Below, piece by piece: positions 29,828-38,127 of a stretch of DNA of 50,308 nt. Numbering within the stretch: position 1 is the first letter of the stretch; the number at the start of each line of letters is the position of its first letter. The translations under genes and the position numbers were made by a program. Under the pieces are notes generated by a model. The model was not told the origin of the DNA. It worked only from the letters and a program-made list of their open reading frames with translations, and did not search any database. The DNA is taken from NCBI RefSeq assembly GCF_009765445.1, contig NZ_WHOY01000031.1:554405-604712 (forward strand), given 5' to 3'. Origin of the DNA: Pantoea sp. BAV 3049 (GTDB taxonomy: Bacteria; Pseudomonadota; Gammaproteobacteria; Enterobacterales; Enterobacteriaceae).

Positions 29828-30118
29828 ATGCGTGAATTAAATAATACTGAAATTGAATCTGTAGCAGGTGCCTGGCTTTTTGCTGATATCGGTTCAGCTA
29901 TCGGTTTTATTGCCGGCTCACTGATCAACTCAGGTGCCTCTTCAGGCGGCGTGACCATTGATTCAACCACGGCTTCACAGCAGATTGGTTCTGGTATTGG
30001 TAAAATTCTGGAACTGAACCTGTCAGGCGCTCTGAGCGACCTGGGACAGGGCGTTGTTGGACTGATCAAAGTAGCTTCTGATGCTGTCAGCCAGGCTACC
30101 GCTACGCCAAAAGCGTAA
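29828..30118 (+). CDS. Class II microcin-like precursor peptide
   Basis: A 96-residue peptide. Residues 1-15 (MRELNNTEIESVAGA) have the form of the double-glycine-type leaders of class II microcins: MRE start, spaced hydrophobics (Leu4, Ile9, Val12) and Gly-Ala before the cut, like the leaders of MccH47 and MccE492. The predicted core (16-96) is Gly/Ser/Ala-rich and hydrophobic with glycine-zipper runs (IGSAIGFIAGSLI, GSGIGKIL) and no Cys, as in pore-forming bacteriocins. There is no Ser-rich siderophore-type tail. AAAGGGA precedes the start and a strong terminator follows. No immunity gene, processing peptidase or exporter lies next to it, so export would need unlinked genes. It could instead be a non-antibacterial secreted peptide. 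Family assignment is mine and by pattern. Confidence 0.6.
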   Translation: MRELNNTEIESVAGAWLFADIGSAIGFIAGSLINSGASSGGVTIDSTTASQQIGSGIGKILELNLSGALSDLGQGVVGLIKVASDAVSQATATPKA

Positions 30119-30154
30119 TAGCCCGGTCGTCAATATTTTAATAGCTGAATAAAC

Positions 30155-30195
30155 AAAGCCAGCCTTTGGGTTTGCATACCGGGGCTGGCTTTTTT
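30155..30195 (+). terminator. Terminator after the microcin-like gene
   Basis: A 10-bp stem AAAGCCAGCC / GGCTGGCTTT (30155-30164 with 30183-30192) ending in a T tract. It closes a single-gene transcription unit 37 bp after the stop codon and leaves no room for an immunity gene before cpdB. Confidence 0.88.
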
Positions 30196-30229
30196 CAGGT
30201 TAATATTTTTCTCTGTTTGAAAAACATTA

Positions 30230-32167
30230 TTAATTGAGTTTTAACTGATATACAGCAAAGCCAATATCATCGTGACTCACTTTATGAGCAGGATAGACAG
30301 CATACTGTTTGATAAATGCGGCAGCTTTCTCCGTGGGTGACGTTTCAAAGCGAATATCCAGTGGTGTTTTACTGTCAATACTGGCCAGCTGCCAGTTATT
30401 GTCGGCCTGCGGCTTCACTTCGCCGTATGTTTTGGTCTGGGCCTCAATATAAGCGGCGACCACTGAACGGTTCTCATCCGGTGAGGCAAAGGCTACGTGG
30501 CTTTCTCCTGTACCAGCGAACTTCCCACCATAAGCACGATAGTTGTTGGTCGCCACCAGGAATATGGCATCAGGATCTATTGGTTTGCCTTTAAATGTCA
30601 GATCGCGGATGCGTGAGGCTTTACTGTTAATCTGCTGGCATTCAGCGTCATAGCGGGCGGGCTGTGTGACATCAATGCGGTAATTCACTCCGTCAATCAC
30701 ATCAAAATTATAGGTGCGGAAGTCCCAGTTAATCAGCGCCTGCGGCTTGCTGCTGCTCGGGTCAATCTGGTTGAACTGCCCCGCCGAGCACTCAAGCCAC
30801 TCTTTCACTTCCCTGCCTGTCACCTTCATTACCACCAGCGTATTCGGGTAGAGGTAGAGATCGGCGGCATTGCGGAAGGTCAGCTGGCCTTTTTCAACTT
30901 CGACATAGCTGGCCGGGTCGTTTTTACGGCCACCGGCTTTAAAAGGTGCAGCGGCTGAAAGCACTGGCAGGTCTGCCAGATCCGGATCGCCCTGGATAAA
31001 GCGTTCAACGTAGTCGCGCTGAGCATTATTAACGATCTGCACGGTGGGATCGTCCTGAATTAGTGACAGATAGCTGTACATCACGTCCGCTGATTTGCCG
31101 ATCGGTTTGCTGACGAATTCTCGCGTAGCTTTATGGTCATGCTCCAGCACTTTCACCAGGGCGGGATCTTCCGCGGCGAGCGATTTCTTTGTTGCAGCGT
31201 CATAAATGGGGCGGGCTTCTGCTTTTGCACTGCTTACCTGCCATTTCCCTGCCTCATTATTCAGCACCAGATCGACCACGCCGAGATGGTCTCCCCACAT
31301 GCCGGGCATCACGGCAGGGATGCCATTCAGCGTACCTTTGGCGATATCAGCCCCTTTGATATTGGCAAAATCTTTGCCGGGGAAGACGGCATGAGCGTGA
31401 CCAAACAGGATGGCATCAATACCGGGTACCTGACTCAGGTAATACACCGAGTTTTCCGCCATCGCCCGGTAAGGATCGCCAGACAGGCCTGAATGCGGGA
31501 TGGCAACAACCAGATCGGCTCCCTGTTTACGCATTTCCGGCACCCACTTGCGGGCGGTTTCGGTGATGTCATTAACGATGATTTTGCCGCTGAGGTTCTT
31601 TTTATCCCACACCATAATCTGCGGCGGGACAAAGCCGATGTAGCCCACTTTAAGCGGATGCGTTTTCCCTTCGCGGTCGGTGACTTCAACGGCTTTAATC
31701 AGGAAGGGAGTGAACATTGGCTTGCCGGTTTTACTGTCGATAATGTTGGCGTTGACGTAGGGGAAACGGGCACCGCTGAGGGCATTATGCAGGTAGTCCA
31801 GCCCGTAATTAAACTCATGGTTGCCCAGATTACCTACGGTATAATCCAGCGTATTCATGGCCTTATAAACAGGATGCACTTCGCCCTGCTGCAGGCCTTT
31901 TGCCGCCATATAATCGCCCAGAGGGCTGCCCTGAATGATGTCGCCGTTATCCACCAGTATGCTGTTGCTGGCCTCTTTGCGGGCTGCTTCAATCAAGGTG
32001 GCGGTACGAACCAGGCCAAATTTCTCGGTTGGCGTATCTTTGTAATAGTCAAAGTCCATCATATTGCTGTGCAGGTCGGTGGTTTCCAGCAGGCGAAAAT
32101 CCACCGTGGCGGCATGCAGAACGGAACTGACCAGCAGCGCAGCCAGTGTAACAGAAGGCTTAATCAT
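30230..32167 (-). CDS. cpdB: 2',3'-cyclic-nucleotide 2'-phosphodiesterase / 3'-nucleotidase
   Basis: A 645-residue periplasmic enzyme that hydrolyses 2',3'-cyclic nucleotides and 3'-nucleotides so nucleosides can be imported. The signal peptide ([20 protein letters not shown]) is cut near HAA-TVD. The metallophosphatase domain follows with [25 protein letters not shown] and GHAHAVFPG metal-binding motifs. The C-terminal 5'-nucleotidase domain has [14 protein letters not shown] and [10 protein letters not shown]. The start 32167 matches the E. coli protein and has AAGGA 7 bases upstream; an ATG one codon earlier is possible. It is divergent from cysQ. Confidence 0.97.
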   Translation of the reverse strand: MIKPSVTLAALLVSSVLHAATVDFRLLETTDLHSNMMDFDYYKDTPTEKFGLVRTATLIEAARKEASNSILVDNGDIIQGSPLGDYMAAKGLQQGEVHPVYKAMNTLDYTVGNLGNHEFNYGLDYLHNALSGARFPYVNANIIDSKTGKPMFTPFLIKAVEVTDREGKTHPLKVGYIGFVPPQIMVWDKKNLSGKIIVNDITETARKWVPEMRKQGADLVVAIPHSGLSGDPYRAMAENSVYYLSQVPGIDAILFGHAHAVFPGKDFANIKGADIAKGTLNGIPAVMPGMWGDHLGVVDLVLNNEAGKWQVSSAKAEARPIYDAATKKSLAAEDPALVKVLEHDHKATREFVSKPIGKSADVMYSYLSLIQDDPTVQIVNNAQRDYVERFIQGDPDLADLPVLSAAAPFKAGGRKNDPASYVEVEKGQLTFRNAADLYLYPNTLVVMKVTGREVKEWLECSAGQFNQIDPSSSKPQALINWDFRTYNFDVIDGVNYRIDVTQPARYDAECQQINSKASRIRDLTFKGKPIDPDAIFLVATNNYRAYGGKFAGTGESHVAFASPDENRSVVAAYIEAQTKTYGEVKPQADNNWQLASIDSKTPLDIRFETSPTEKAAAFIKQYAVYPAHKVSHDDIGFAVYQLKLN

Positions 32168-32170
32168 CAT

Positions 32171-32480
32171 TTTTTCCTTAAAATCAGATGCCAAAGATCC
32201 TTAACATCTCAAAGAATTGTGAAATTGTTATGTTATGTCTCACAAATATGTGAGCTGGTACAAATATTTACTTCTTATGCGCGCTTCCGCAGGCATCCGC
32301 CAGCATCAGGCGTACACTCGAGCGGACAGAGGCTCAAAAACAGCAGATTCTGCGGAATGAAATGAATTATGCTTTTGATAATTAAGGCTGACATGTCAGG
32401 GGTTCCTCTGATCAGACAGGAGAGATCGTGTGTTAAAGGTCAGTGCCGATCTGCTGCTATGATCAATAAAGGTTTTTTTT
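32171..32480. promoter_or_regulatory. cpdB-cysQ divergent intergenic region
   Basis: No gene is seen. A perfect dyad CTCACA-AATA-TGTGAG lies at 32239-32254, about 70 bp before the cpdB start, in an AT-rich stretch. It contains TGTGA half-sites, but their orientation and spacing do not match the CRP consensus TGTGA-N6-TCACA. A T8 run ends the region at 32480, just before a structured cysQ leader. Confidence 0.4.
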
Positions 32481-32555
32481 CCGGGCGAAACCCGGCTGAG
32501 ACAGGTCCCTCAACCGGCGGTAGCCGGGACTCAGATGCTAATCAAGGGGTGGAAA
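32481..32555 (+). promoter_or_regulatory. Structured leader upstream of cysQ
   Basis: Several stems fit in the last 75 bases before cysQ: CCGGG-CGAAA-CCCGG (32481-32495), CCGGC-GGTA-GCCGG (32514-32527) and an outer CTGAG / CTCAG (32496-32500 with 32530-32534). TCCC(T) at 32506-32510 can pair either with GGGA (32526-32529) or with AGGGG of the ribosome-binding site (32545-32549). These choices exclude each other, so the leader could switch access to the start. No known riboswitch class was recognised. Confidence 0.45.
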
Positions 32556-33296
32556 ATGCTAGATAAAATTTGCCAGCTGGCACGGGATGCGGGCGACGCC
32601 ATCATGAAAGTTTATGACGGGCAGGCACCGCTTGATGTCTCCCATAAATCCGATCATTCGCCGGTGACAGCTGCGGATATCGCCGCTCATAAAGTGATTG
32701 TGCAGGGGTTGTCTGCTCTGTACCCGGATATCCCGGTAATCTCAGAGGAAGATCCTCCCTCCTGGGAAATCCGTCAGCACTGGCAGCGCTACTGGCTGGT
32801 CGATCCGCTGGATGGCACTAAAGAGTTTATCAAGCGTAACGGCGAGTTCACCGTTAATATCGCGCTGATTGACAACGGCAAGCCGGTGCTGGGCGTGGTG
32901 TATGCGCCGGTGCTGGGCGTGATGTATTCCGCCGTCGATGGCAAAGCCTGGAAAGAGGAGGGCGGCCATAAAGCACAAATTCAGGTGCGTGAAGCGCGGC
33001 CGCCGCTGGTGGTGGTCAGCCGCTCGCATTCGGGTACCGAGCTGGAGGATTACCTGAGCCAGCTGGGCGAACACCAGACCACGGCAATCGGCTCTTCACT
33101 GAAGTTCTGCCTGGTGGCGGAAGGCAAAGCGCAGCTCTATCCCCGTTTTGGACCCACCAATATCTGGGATACCGGTGCCGGTCATGCAGTCGCCATTGCC
33201 GCCGGAGCGCATGTGCACGACTGGCAGGGCAAAACGCTGGACTATGCTCCGCGTGAGTCCTTCCTCAATCCGGGCTTCCGCGTTTCTATTTTCTGA
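32556..33296 (+). CDS. cysQ: 3'(2'),5'-bisphosphate nucleotidase CysQ
   Basis: A 246-residue Mg-dependent, lithium-sensitive phosphatase that converts 3'-phosphoadenosine 5'-phosphate (pAp) to AMP, clearing the by-product of sulfate assimilation. Metal ligands are EED (64-66) and DPLDGT (83-88), and the C-terminal WDTGAGHAV is present. It associates with the inner membrane in E. coli. The start 32556 ([13 protein letters not shown]) is set by homology and has AGGGGTGGA just upstream; an in-frame ATG 7 codons earlier is less likely. Length equals E. coli CysQ. Confidence 0.97.
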   Translation: MLDKICQLARDAGDAIMKVYDGQAPLDVSHKSDHSPVTAADIAAHKVIVQGLSALYPDIPVISEEDPPSWEIRQHWQRYWLVDPLDGTKEFIKRNGEFTVNIALIDNGKPVLGVVYAPVLGVMYSAVDGKAWKEEGGHKAQIQVREARPPLVVVSRSHSGTELEDYLSQLGEHQTTAIGSSLKFCLVAEGKAQLYPRFGPTNIWDTGAGHAVAIAAGAHVHDWQGKTLDYAPRESFLNPGFRVSIF

Positions 33297-33305
33297 CGTT
33301 TAGTT

Positions 33306-33362
33306 TCTGGCCTGAAGAGGCTTCGGGCCAGAGATTCGCTTCGGGTCGAATCAATTCGACCC
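33306..33362. terminator. Two hairpins between convergent cysQ and ytfJ
   Basis: The first is a 12-bp stem TCTGGCC(T)GAAG with its complement (33306-33332, 3-base loop). The second is a perfect 9-bp stem GGGTCGAAT / ATTCGACCC (33343-33362) that covers the ytfJ stop codon. Neither has a long T tract, so termination may be weak. Confidence 0.55.
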
Positions 33363-33917
33363 TTTCAGCAGCTTCTGCACCAGCGCAACCACCTGTTGCA
33401 CCTCATCCTGGGTCAGCGCGCCGTCTTTGGCGAAGCGCACTTTCCCTTCCTTATCCAGTACCACTATCGCCGAACCTTCGTTCTCCAGCTGCCAGGCCTT
33501 TTTCGCCACGCCAGTGCTGTCGACAATAAACTGTGACCAGGGAAACTGTTTCTTGTTGCTCTCTATACTGCTGCGCACGAACATCCCGGTGCCGGGGATG
33601 GCGTCATCGGTATTGACCAGCGTGGTGGTCTGGTAACGGTCGTGCGGAAACGTGGCGGCCTTGATCGCCTCAATCAGCGCGGCATTTTTCTCTTTTGAAG
33701 AAGAGCGTCCGGCAATATGCTGGATCACCCGTACTTTGCCAGGCAGCTTCGCGCTGTTCCAGTTCTGATAGCTGAATTTATCCTGCTGCAGGATCAGCTC
33801 ACCTCGGTCGTTGATCCCCACTGGCGGAACACGCTTCCCCTCAACAAAGTTGTGCGCACCGGCGGCAAGCGGCAGCAGCAGGACAAAAAGAGTGAAAAAT
33901 GAGCGAAAAGTCGTCAT
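33351..33917 (-). CDS. ytfJ: YtfJ, periplasmic thioredoxin-fold protein
   Basis: A 188-residue secreted protein with signal peptide MTTFRSFFTLFVLLLPLAAGA (cut after about 21). The mature part follows E. coli YtfJ (184 residues): VPPVGINDRGEL, WNSAKLPGKVRVIQHIAGRSSSKEKN and IVVLDKEGKVRFAKDGAL. The fold is thioredoxin/peroxiredoxin-like, but no CxxC pair or peroxidatic Cys is visible, so redox chemistry is doubtful. The function is unknown. GAGG lies 7 bases upstream. Divergent from ytfK. Confidence 0.92.
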   Translation of the reverse strand: MTTFRSFFTLFVLLLPLAAGAHNFVEGKRVPPVGINDRGELILQQDKFSYQNWNSAKLPGKVRVIQHIAGRSSSKEKNAALIEAIKAATFPHDRYQTTTLVNTDDAIPGTGMFVRSSIESNKKQFPWSQFIVDSTGVAKKAWQLENEGSAIVVLDKEGKVRFAKDGALTQDEVQQVVALVQKLLKGSN

Positions 33918-34231
33918 GGCAGCGCCTCATGTAAGTGATCAGACCAGTTAGTCATGTTCCTGCAATAATAAGCGCAGAAGATGCTGCTGTCGCATCGAAA
34001 TAACATCTTTGCAACACACTGCACAATTCCCTGAGGATTGAAGGTTTATACTGTTATCTCGTGTCCGGGTGACAGAGCATACTGTCATGATATGTAAACA
34101 CAGTAAAAAAATTCAATTTCAGACTTCAGGAAACCGATATTGGTCTATAGTGAATGCAGTTTGCGCTGCAAGGATTCGTACCGAGTTTGGACACGACGCA
34201 GCACGCATCATTTTTCAGGAGTAGAACCAGA
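33918..34231. promoter_or_regulatory. ytfJ-ytfK divergent control region
   Basis: No gene is seen in 314 bp. A perfect 6-bp dyad TGACAG-AGCATA-CTGTCA lies at 34070-34087, and CTGTCAT within it (34082-34088) equals a Pho-box half-site. ytfK belongs to the PhoB regulon in E. coli, so PhoB binding here is plausible, though the second half-site (ATGTAAA, 10 bp on) is poor. CAGGAG precedes ytfK. Confidence 0.4.
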
Positions 34232-34438
34232 ATGAAAATCTTTCAGCGATATAATCCGCTGCAGGTAGCCAAATACGTGAAGACCCTGTTTCGTGGCAGG
34301 TTATACATCAAAGACGTAGGCGCATTTGAATTTGACAAAGGTAAGATTCTGATCCCACGCATTAAAGATAAACAGCACTACAGCGTGATGTCAGAAGTGA
34401 ATCGTCAGGTGCTGCGTCTGCAGACCGAATTTAACTGA
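34232..34438 (+). CDS. ytfK: YtfK, SpoT-activating small protein
   Basis: A 68-residue protein nearly identical to E. coli YtfK ([34 protein letters not shown]). In E. coli YtfK binds SpoT and tips it toward (p)ppGpp synthesis during phosphate or fatty-acid starvation. The start is set by homology and by a CAGGAG site; 26 upstream in-frame codons are not believed. Single-gene unit with its own terminator. Confidence 0.96.
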   Translation: MKIFQRYNPLQVAKYVKTLFRGRLYIKDVGAFEFDKGKILIPRIKDKQHYSVMSEVNRQVLRLQTEFN

Positions 34439-34445
34439 TAAAACT

Positions 34446-34471
34446 AAGGCGCGAAACTTCGCGCCTTTTTG
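34446..34471 (+). terminator. ytfK terminator
   Basis: A 10-bp perfect stem AAGGCGCGAA / TTCGCGCCTT with a 2-base loop runs into T5, 7 bp after ytfK. Confidence 0.92.
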
Positions 34472-34525
34472 TCAGGCTGTTCAGCCTCTCACTTCATACA
34501 GACCGAATGGCAGGCCATCATTCCG

Positions 34526-35854
34526 CTACTCTTCCGCCGTTTTACTCAGCACCGCACTTGCCGCCGTCGGGCGGGCCTCAATACGGGTTACCAGCAGCTG
34601 ATCGATACGGTAGCTATCGATATCCACCACCTCAAACTTATAGCCGTGGAACTTAACGAAGTCGGTACGCTTAGGGATTTTACGCAGCATAAACATCATA
34701 AAGCCGCCGATGGTTTCGTAGTTGCCGGACTGCGGGAATTCGTCAATGTCCAGCACGCGCATCACGTCATCAATTGGCGTACCGCCTTCCACCAGCCATG
34801 AATTCTCGTCACGCGCGACAATCTGCTCTTCCATGCCCTGCCCGACCAGGTCGCCCATCAACGTGGTCATCACATCGTTCAGGGTGATGATGCCCACCAC
34901 CAGCGCATACTCATTCATAATCACCGCAAAGTCTTCACCGGCGGTTTTAAAACTTTCGAGCGCTTCTGACAGCGTCAGCGTGTCCGGCACTATCAGCGCC
35001 GAGCGGATCTGCACGCCGCTGTTCAGCGCCATGCTCTGATTCCCCAGCACCCGCAGCAGCAGCTCTTTGGAGTCAACATAACCAATAATGTGGTCGATAT
35101 CTTCGTTACAAACCAGGAACTTGGAGTGCGGATGGTTGGCAATTTTCTCCTTCAGGCTGGCCTCGTCTTCGTGCAGGTCAAACCACACCACGTTCTCGCG
35201 TGAGGTCATGGAGGAGGGCACGGTACGGGATTCCAGCTCGAACACGTTCTCAATCAGTTCGTGCTCCTGCTTACGCAACACGCCTGCCAGAGCGCCGGCT
35301 TCAAACACGGCATAGATGTCATCTGAAGTGATGTCGTCCTTGCGCACTAAGGGAATTTTCAGCAGGCGGAAAATAATGTTGGCACCGCCGTTAAAGAACC
35401 ACACCAGCGGACGGAAGACCAGCAGGCAGAAGCGCATCGGGTTGATGATTTTCAACGCGACAACTTCCGGGGCGATCATCCCCAGACGCTTCGGGAAAAG
35501 GTCAGCAAACAGAATAAACAGGCTGGTGACCAGGGTGAATGAGCAGATAAAGCTCAGCTGTTCCGCCAGCTCCGCGCTGACTCTGCCTTCAAATAATTTC
35601 TGGAATACCGGTGAAAAGGCAGAGTCACCCACGATACCGCCCAGGATCGCGACCGCGTTGAGGCCAATCTGCACCACGGTGAAAAACATGCCCGGTGTTT
35701 CCTGCATATTCAGCACGCGCTGGGCGTTGATGTTCCCTTCATCCGCCAGCAGCTTCAGCTTGATTTTGCGCGCTGCTGCCAGAGAGATTTCTGAAAGGGA
35801 AAAAAATGAGCTGACCGCGATCAGCAGTAAGATGACAAGCAAGCTGTCTAACAT
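34526..35854 (-). CDS. paeA: PaeA (YtfL), CNNM/CorC-type polyamine exporter
   Basis: A 442-residue inner-membrane protein. The N-terminal CNNM transmembrane domain (about 1-190; SFFSLSEISLAAARKIKL, GLNAVAILGGIVGD), a pair of CBS domains (about 205-335) and a C-terminal CorC/HlyC domain (about 350-430; DSYRIDQLLVTRIE) are in order. E. coli YtfL, renamed PaeA, lowers cytoplasmic putrescine and cadaverine in stationary phase; older annotation calls it a hemolysin-like or Mg/Co transporter. ATG 35854 is shared with the E. coli start. In E. coli msrA follows upstream; here none is found. Confidence 0.94.
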   Translation of the reverse strand: MLDSLLVILLLIAVSSFFSLSEISLAAARKIKLKLLADEGNINAQRVLNMQETPGMFFTVVQIGLNAVAILGGIVGDSAFSPVFQKLFEGRVSAELAEQLSFICSFTLVTSLFILFADLFPKRLGMIAPEVVALKIINPMRFCLLVFRPLVWFFNGGANIIFRLLKIPLVRKDDITSDDIYAVFEAGALAGVLRKQEHELIENVFELESRTVPSSMTSRENVVWFDLHEDEASLKEKIANHPHSKFLVCNEDIDHIIGYVDSKELLLRVLGNQSMALNSGVQIRSALIVPDTLTLSEALESFKTAGEDFAVIMNEYALVVGIITLNDVMTTLMGDLVGQGMEEQIVARDENSWLVEGGTPIDDVMRVLDIDEFPQSGNYETIGGFMMFMLRKIPKRTDFVKFHGYKFEVVDIDSYRIDQLLVTRIEARPTAASAVLSKTAEE

Positions 35855-36387
35855 AAAACATCCATAAAATGGCTCATTCAGTCGCTTTCAGGGGAAAACG
35901 CCGTGGCCCTGGGTTAATCACTTGTCATTTTTGGCCTGGGCAGCGTGTGAGGATCTGCGTAAGTTTGTCCCGTTCAGTGAATATGGGCTATCCGTGCCAA
36001 AAATGTCTGCCCTGTTCGGCTGATGCGCCGGGGCAGAATTCAGACAGACCGTCAGGCGGCCTGTGTGGTGGAGTATAGCTGTGGAGACGATTGCTTACAA
36101 TTGCGGCGCTTACCTGCGAATCAATTCTCACCCGGAACTGGCATAGGCACCAGGATTAATCCGACTGTAGGACGCAAAAGGTCCTGACGTTACATTCGGT
36201 CACGATCCTGTGTTGTATCGTGTCGATTCTTTGCACACAATATGTCAAAAATTTGGCTTTATCAGTAAAAAGAGGTCCGGGTCGGCGAAAACATTGCCAG
36301 GCTTAGGATCCCAGGCCATTTTGATCAAATTACAGAAGACGTTGTGCCCATCTGGAATCAGGGCCGGCCACAAAATCAGGAGTTAGC
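35855..36387. other. 533-bp intergenic gap where msrA is expected
   Basis: No convincing gene lies between paeA and tamA. No MsrA signature (GCFWG or the Cys-rich tail) was found on the minus strand, and the gap is shorter than msrA itself. It holds a 7-bp stem TCTGCCC / GGGCAGA (36006-36012 with 36031-36037) and AGGAC / GTCCT (36169-36185). The promoters of paeA (minus) and tamA (plus) must lie here. Confidence 0.6.
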
Positions 36388-38127
36388 GTGCCACGAATTC
36401 ATGTGTATTGCATGTTTTGTCTGATCGCCGCTGCACCCGTCGCTCAGGCAGCGACCGTGCGTTTGCAGGTGACTGGATTATCTGGGGAATTACAAAGTAA
36501 CGTCCGTGCGCGGCTCTCCACTATCTCGAGCGATGAAGTTTCTTCCGACGGGCGTTTTCGTGCGCGCGTCAGCGAAGCCGTTAAAGAAGGCCTGAAGGCG
36601 CTGGGCTATTACGAACCGACCATTGAGTTCGAGCTGCAGCCTCCGCCTGAGGGCGGTAAGCGTCCGGTTCTGCTGACAAAAGTCACACCGGGCGAACCAG
36701 TCAAGCTGGCGGGAGAAACGGTGATTTTCCGTGGTGGGGCGAGCAAAGATCCAGACTACCTGGCGCTGCGGAGCACCGGCCGCGGCAAGATCGGTAAAGT
36801 ACTGAATCATGGCGACTATGACAGCTTTAAAAGCTCGCTGAGCAATATGGCGCTGCGCAAAGGCTACTTCGATGCCGACTATACCAAAAGCCAGCTTGGC
36901 GTTTCCGTCGACCGGCGGGAAGCCTTCTGGGATATCGATTACAACAGCGGCGACCGCTACCGCTTTGGCGATGTCACCTTTGAAGGTTCGCAAATCCGCG
37001 AAGAATATCTGCAAAACCTGGTGCCTTTTAAAAAGGGCGATTACTACAGCTCCCGGGATCTGGCCGAGCTTAACCGCCGCCTGTCTGCCACCGGCTGGTT
37101 CAACTCCGTGGTTGTCGCGCCTCAATTCGATGCAGGACGTGCAACCAAGGTCCTGCCGCTGCACGGTGTGGTCAGCCCGCGCACGGAAAACACCATTGAA
37201 GCCGGGGTAGGCTACGCCACCGACGTTGGCCCGCGAGTGAAAGCCACATGGAGAAGGCCGTGGGTTAACTCTTATGGTCACAGCTTCAGCACCAGCGCCA
37301 ATATTTCTGCCCCTGAACAGCAGCTGGATTTCAGTTATAAGATCCCACTGCTGAAAGCCCCGATTGAGCAGTATTACCTGCTGCAGGGCGGCCTCAAAAG
37401 AACCGACCTTAACGACACCAAAGCCGACTCCTCAACGCTGGCTGCTTCCCGCTACTGGGAATCTTCATCCGGCTGGCAGCGTGCCATTAACCTGCGCTGG
37501 AGCCTCGATCACTTTACCCAGGCCGACGTCACCAACACCACGATGCTGATTTACCCTGGCGTGAGCATTAACCGTACCCGCTCACGCGGTGGCCTGATGC
37601 CGGACTGGGGAGATTCGCAGCGGTATTCAGTGGATGTTTCTGACACCAGTTGGGGATCGGATATTGATTTCACCGTGGCGCAGGCCCAGAACGTCTGGAT
37701 CCGTACGCTGGCTGAAAAACACCGCTTCGTGGTGCGGGGGAACCTCGGCTGGATTGAAACGAATGACTTCGATAAGGTTCCGCCGGATCTGCGTTTCTTC
37801 GCCGGTGGTGACCGTAGCATTCGTGGCTATAAATACAAAGGCATCTCCCCAAGGGATGATGACGGCAAGCTGACCGGGGCCTCCAAACTGGCCACCGGCT
37901 CGCTGGAGTATCAGTACAACGTGACCGGCAGGTGGTGGGGCGCGGTGTTTGTCGATTCCGGAGAAGCGGTGAACGATATCAGACAGAGTGATTTCAAAAC
38001 CGGTGCCGGTTTTGGCGTGCGCTGGCAGTCACCAGTCGGGCCAATCAAGCTGGATATCGCGCGGCCGATTGGCGATGACGAAAACCGGGACATTCAGTTT
38101 TATATCGGATTGGGGCCTGAACTATGA
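36388..38127 (+). CDS. tamA: TamA, outer-membrane subunit of the TAM translocation module
   Basis: A 579-residue Omp85-family protein that with TamB promotes assembly of autotransporters and other outer-membrane proteins, and phospholipid transport between membranes. It has a signal peptide (cut near AQA-AT, about residue 22), three POTRA domains (about 25-265) and a 16-strand barrel (about 266-579). The Omp85 hallmark [19 protein letters not shown] is at about 470-488 and the C-terminus is GLGPEL. The start is GTG with AGGAG 5 bases upstream. It overlaps tamB by 4 bp (ATGA). Confidence 0.97.
   Translation: MPRIHVYCMFCLIAAAPVAQAATVRLQVTGLSGELQSNVRARLSTISSDEVSSDGRFRARVSEAVKEGLKALGYYEPTIEFELQPPPEGGKRPVLLTKVTPGEPVKLAGETVIFRGGASKDPDYLALRSTGRGKIGKVLNHGDYDSFKSSLSNMALRKGYFDADYTKSQLGVSVDRREAFWDIDYNSGDRYRFGDVTFEGSQIREEYLQNLVPFKKGDYYSSRDLAELNRRLSATGWFNSVVVAPQFDAGRATKVLPLHGVVSPRTENTIEAGVGYATDVGPRVKATWRRPWVNSYGHSFSTSANISAPEQQLDFSYKIPLLKAPIEQYYLLQGGLKRTDLNDTKADSSTLAASRYWESSSGWQRAINLRWSLDHFTQADVTNTTMLIYPGVSINRTRSRGGLMPDWGDSQRYSVDVSDTSWGSDIDFTVAQAQNVWIRTLAEKHRFVVRGNLGWIETNDFDKVPPDLRFFAGGDRSIRGYKYKGISPRDDDGKLTGASKLATGSLEYQYNVTGRWWGAVFVDSGEAVNDIRQSDFKTGAGFGVRWQSPVGPIKLDIARPIGDDENRDIQFYIGLGPEL

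Noticed and set aside
29692..30069. 125-codon minus-strand frame as an immunity gene for the microcin-like peptide
   Set aside because: It is antisense to the peptide gene itself, has no membrane segments typical of immunity proteins and no start signals.
32239..32254. CRP site for cpdB/cysQ
   Set aside because: The half-sites are in the reverse order with a 4-bp gap; the CRP consensus TGTGA-N6-TCACA is not met.
31493..32365. 290-codon plus-strand frame opposite cpdB
   Set aside because: cpdB is unmistakable on the other strand; the frame has no domain and runs into the intergenic region by chance.
35316..35867. 183-codon plus-strand frame opposite paeA, considered as an msrA candidate
   Set aside because: It is antisense to the conserved membrane domain of paeA and has no GCFWG signature.
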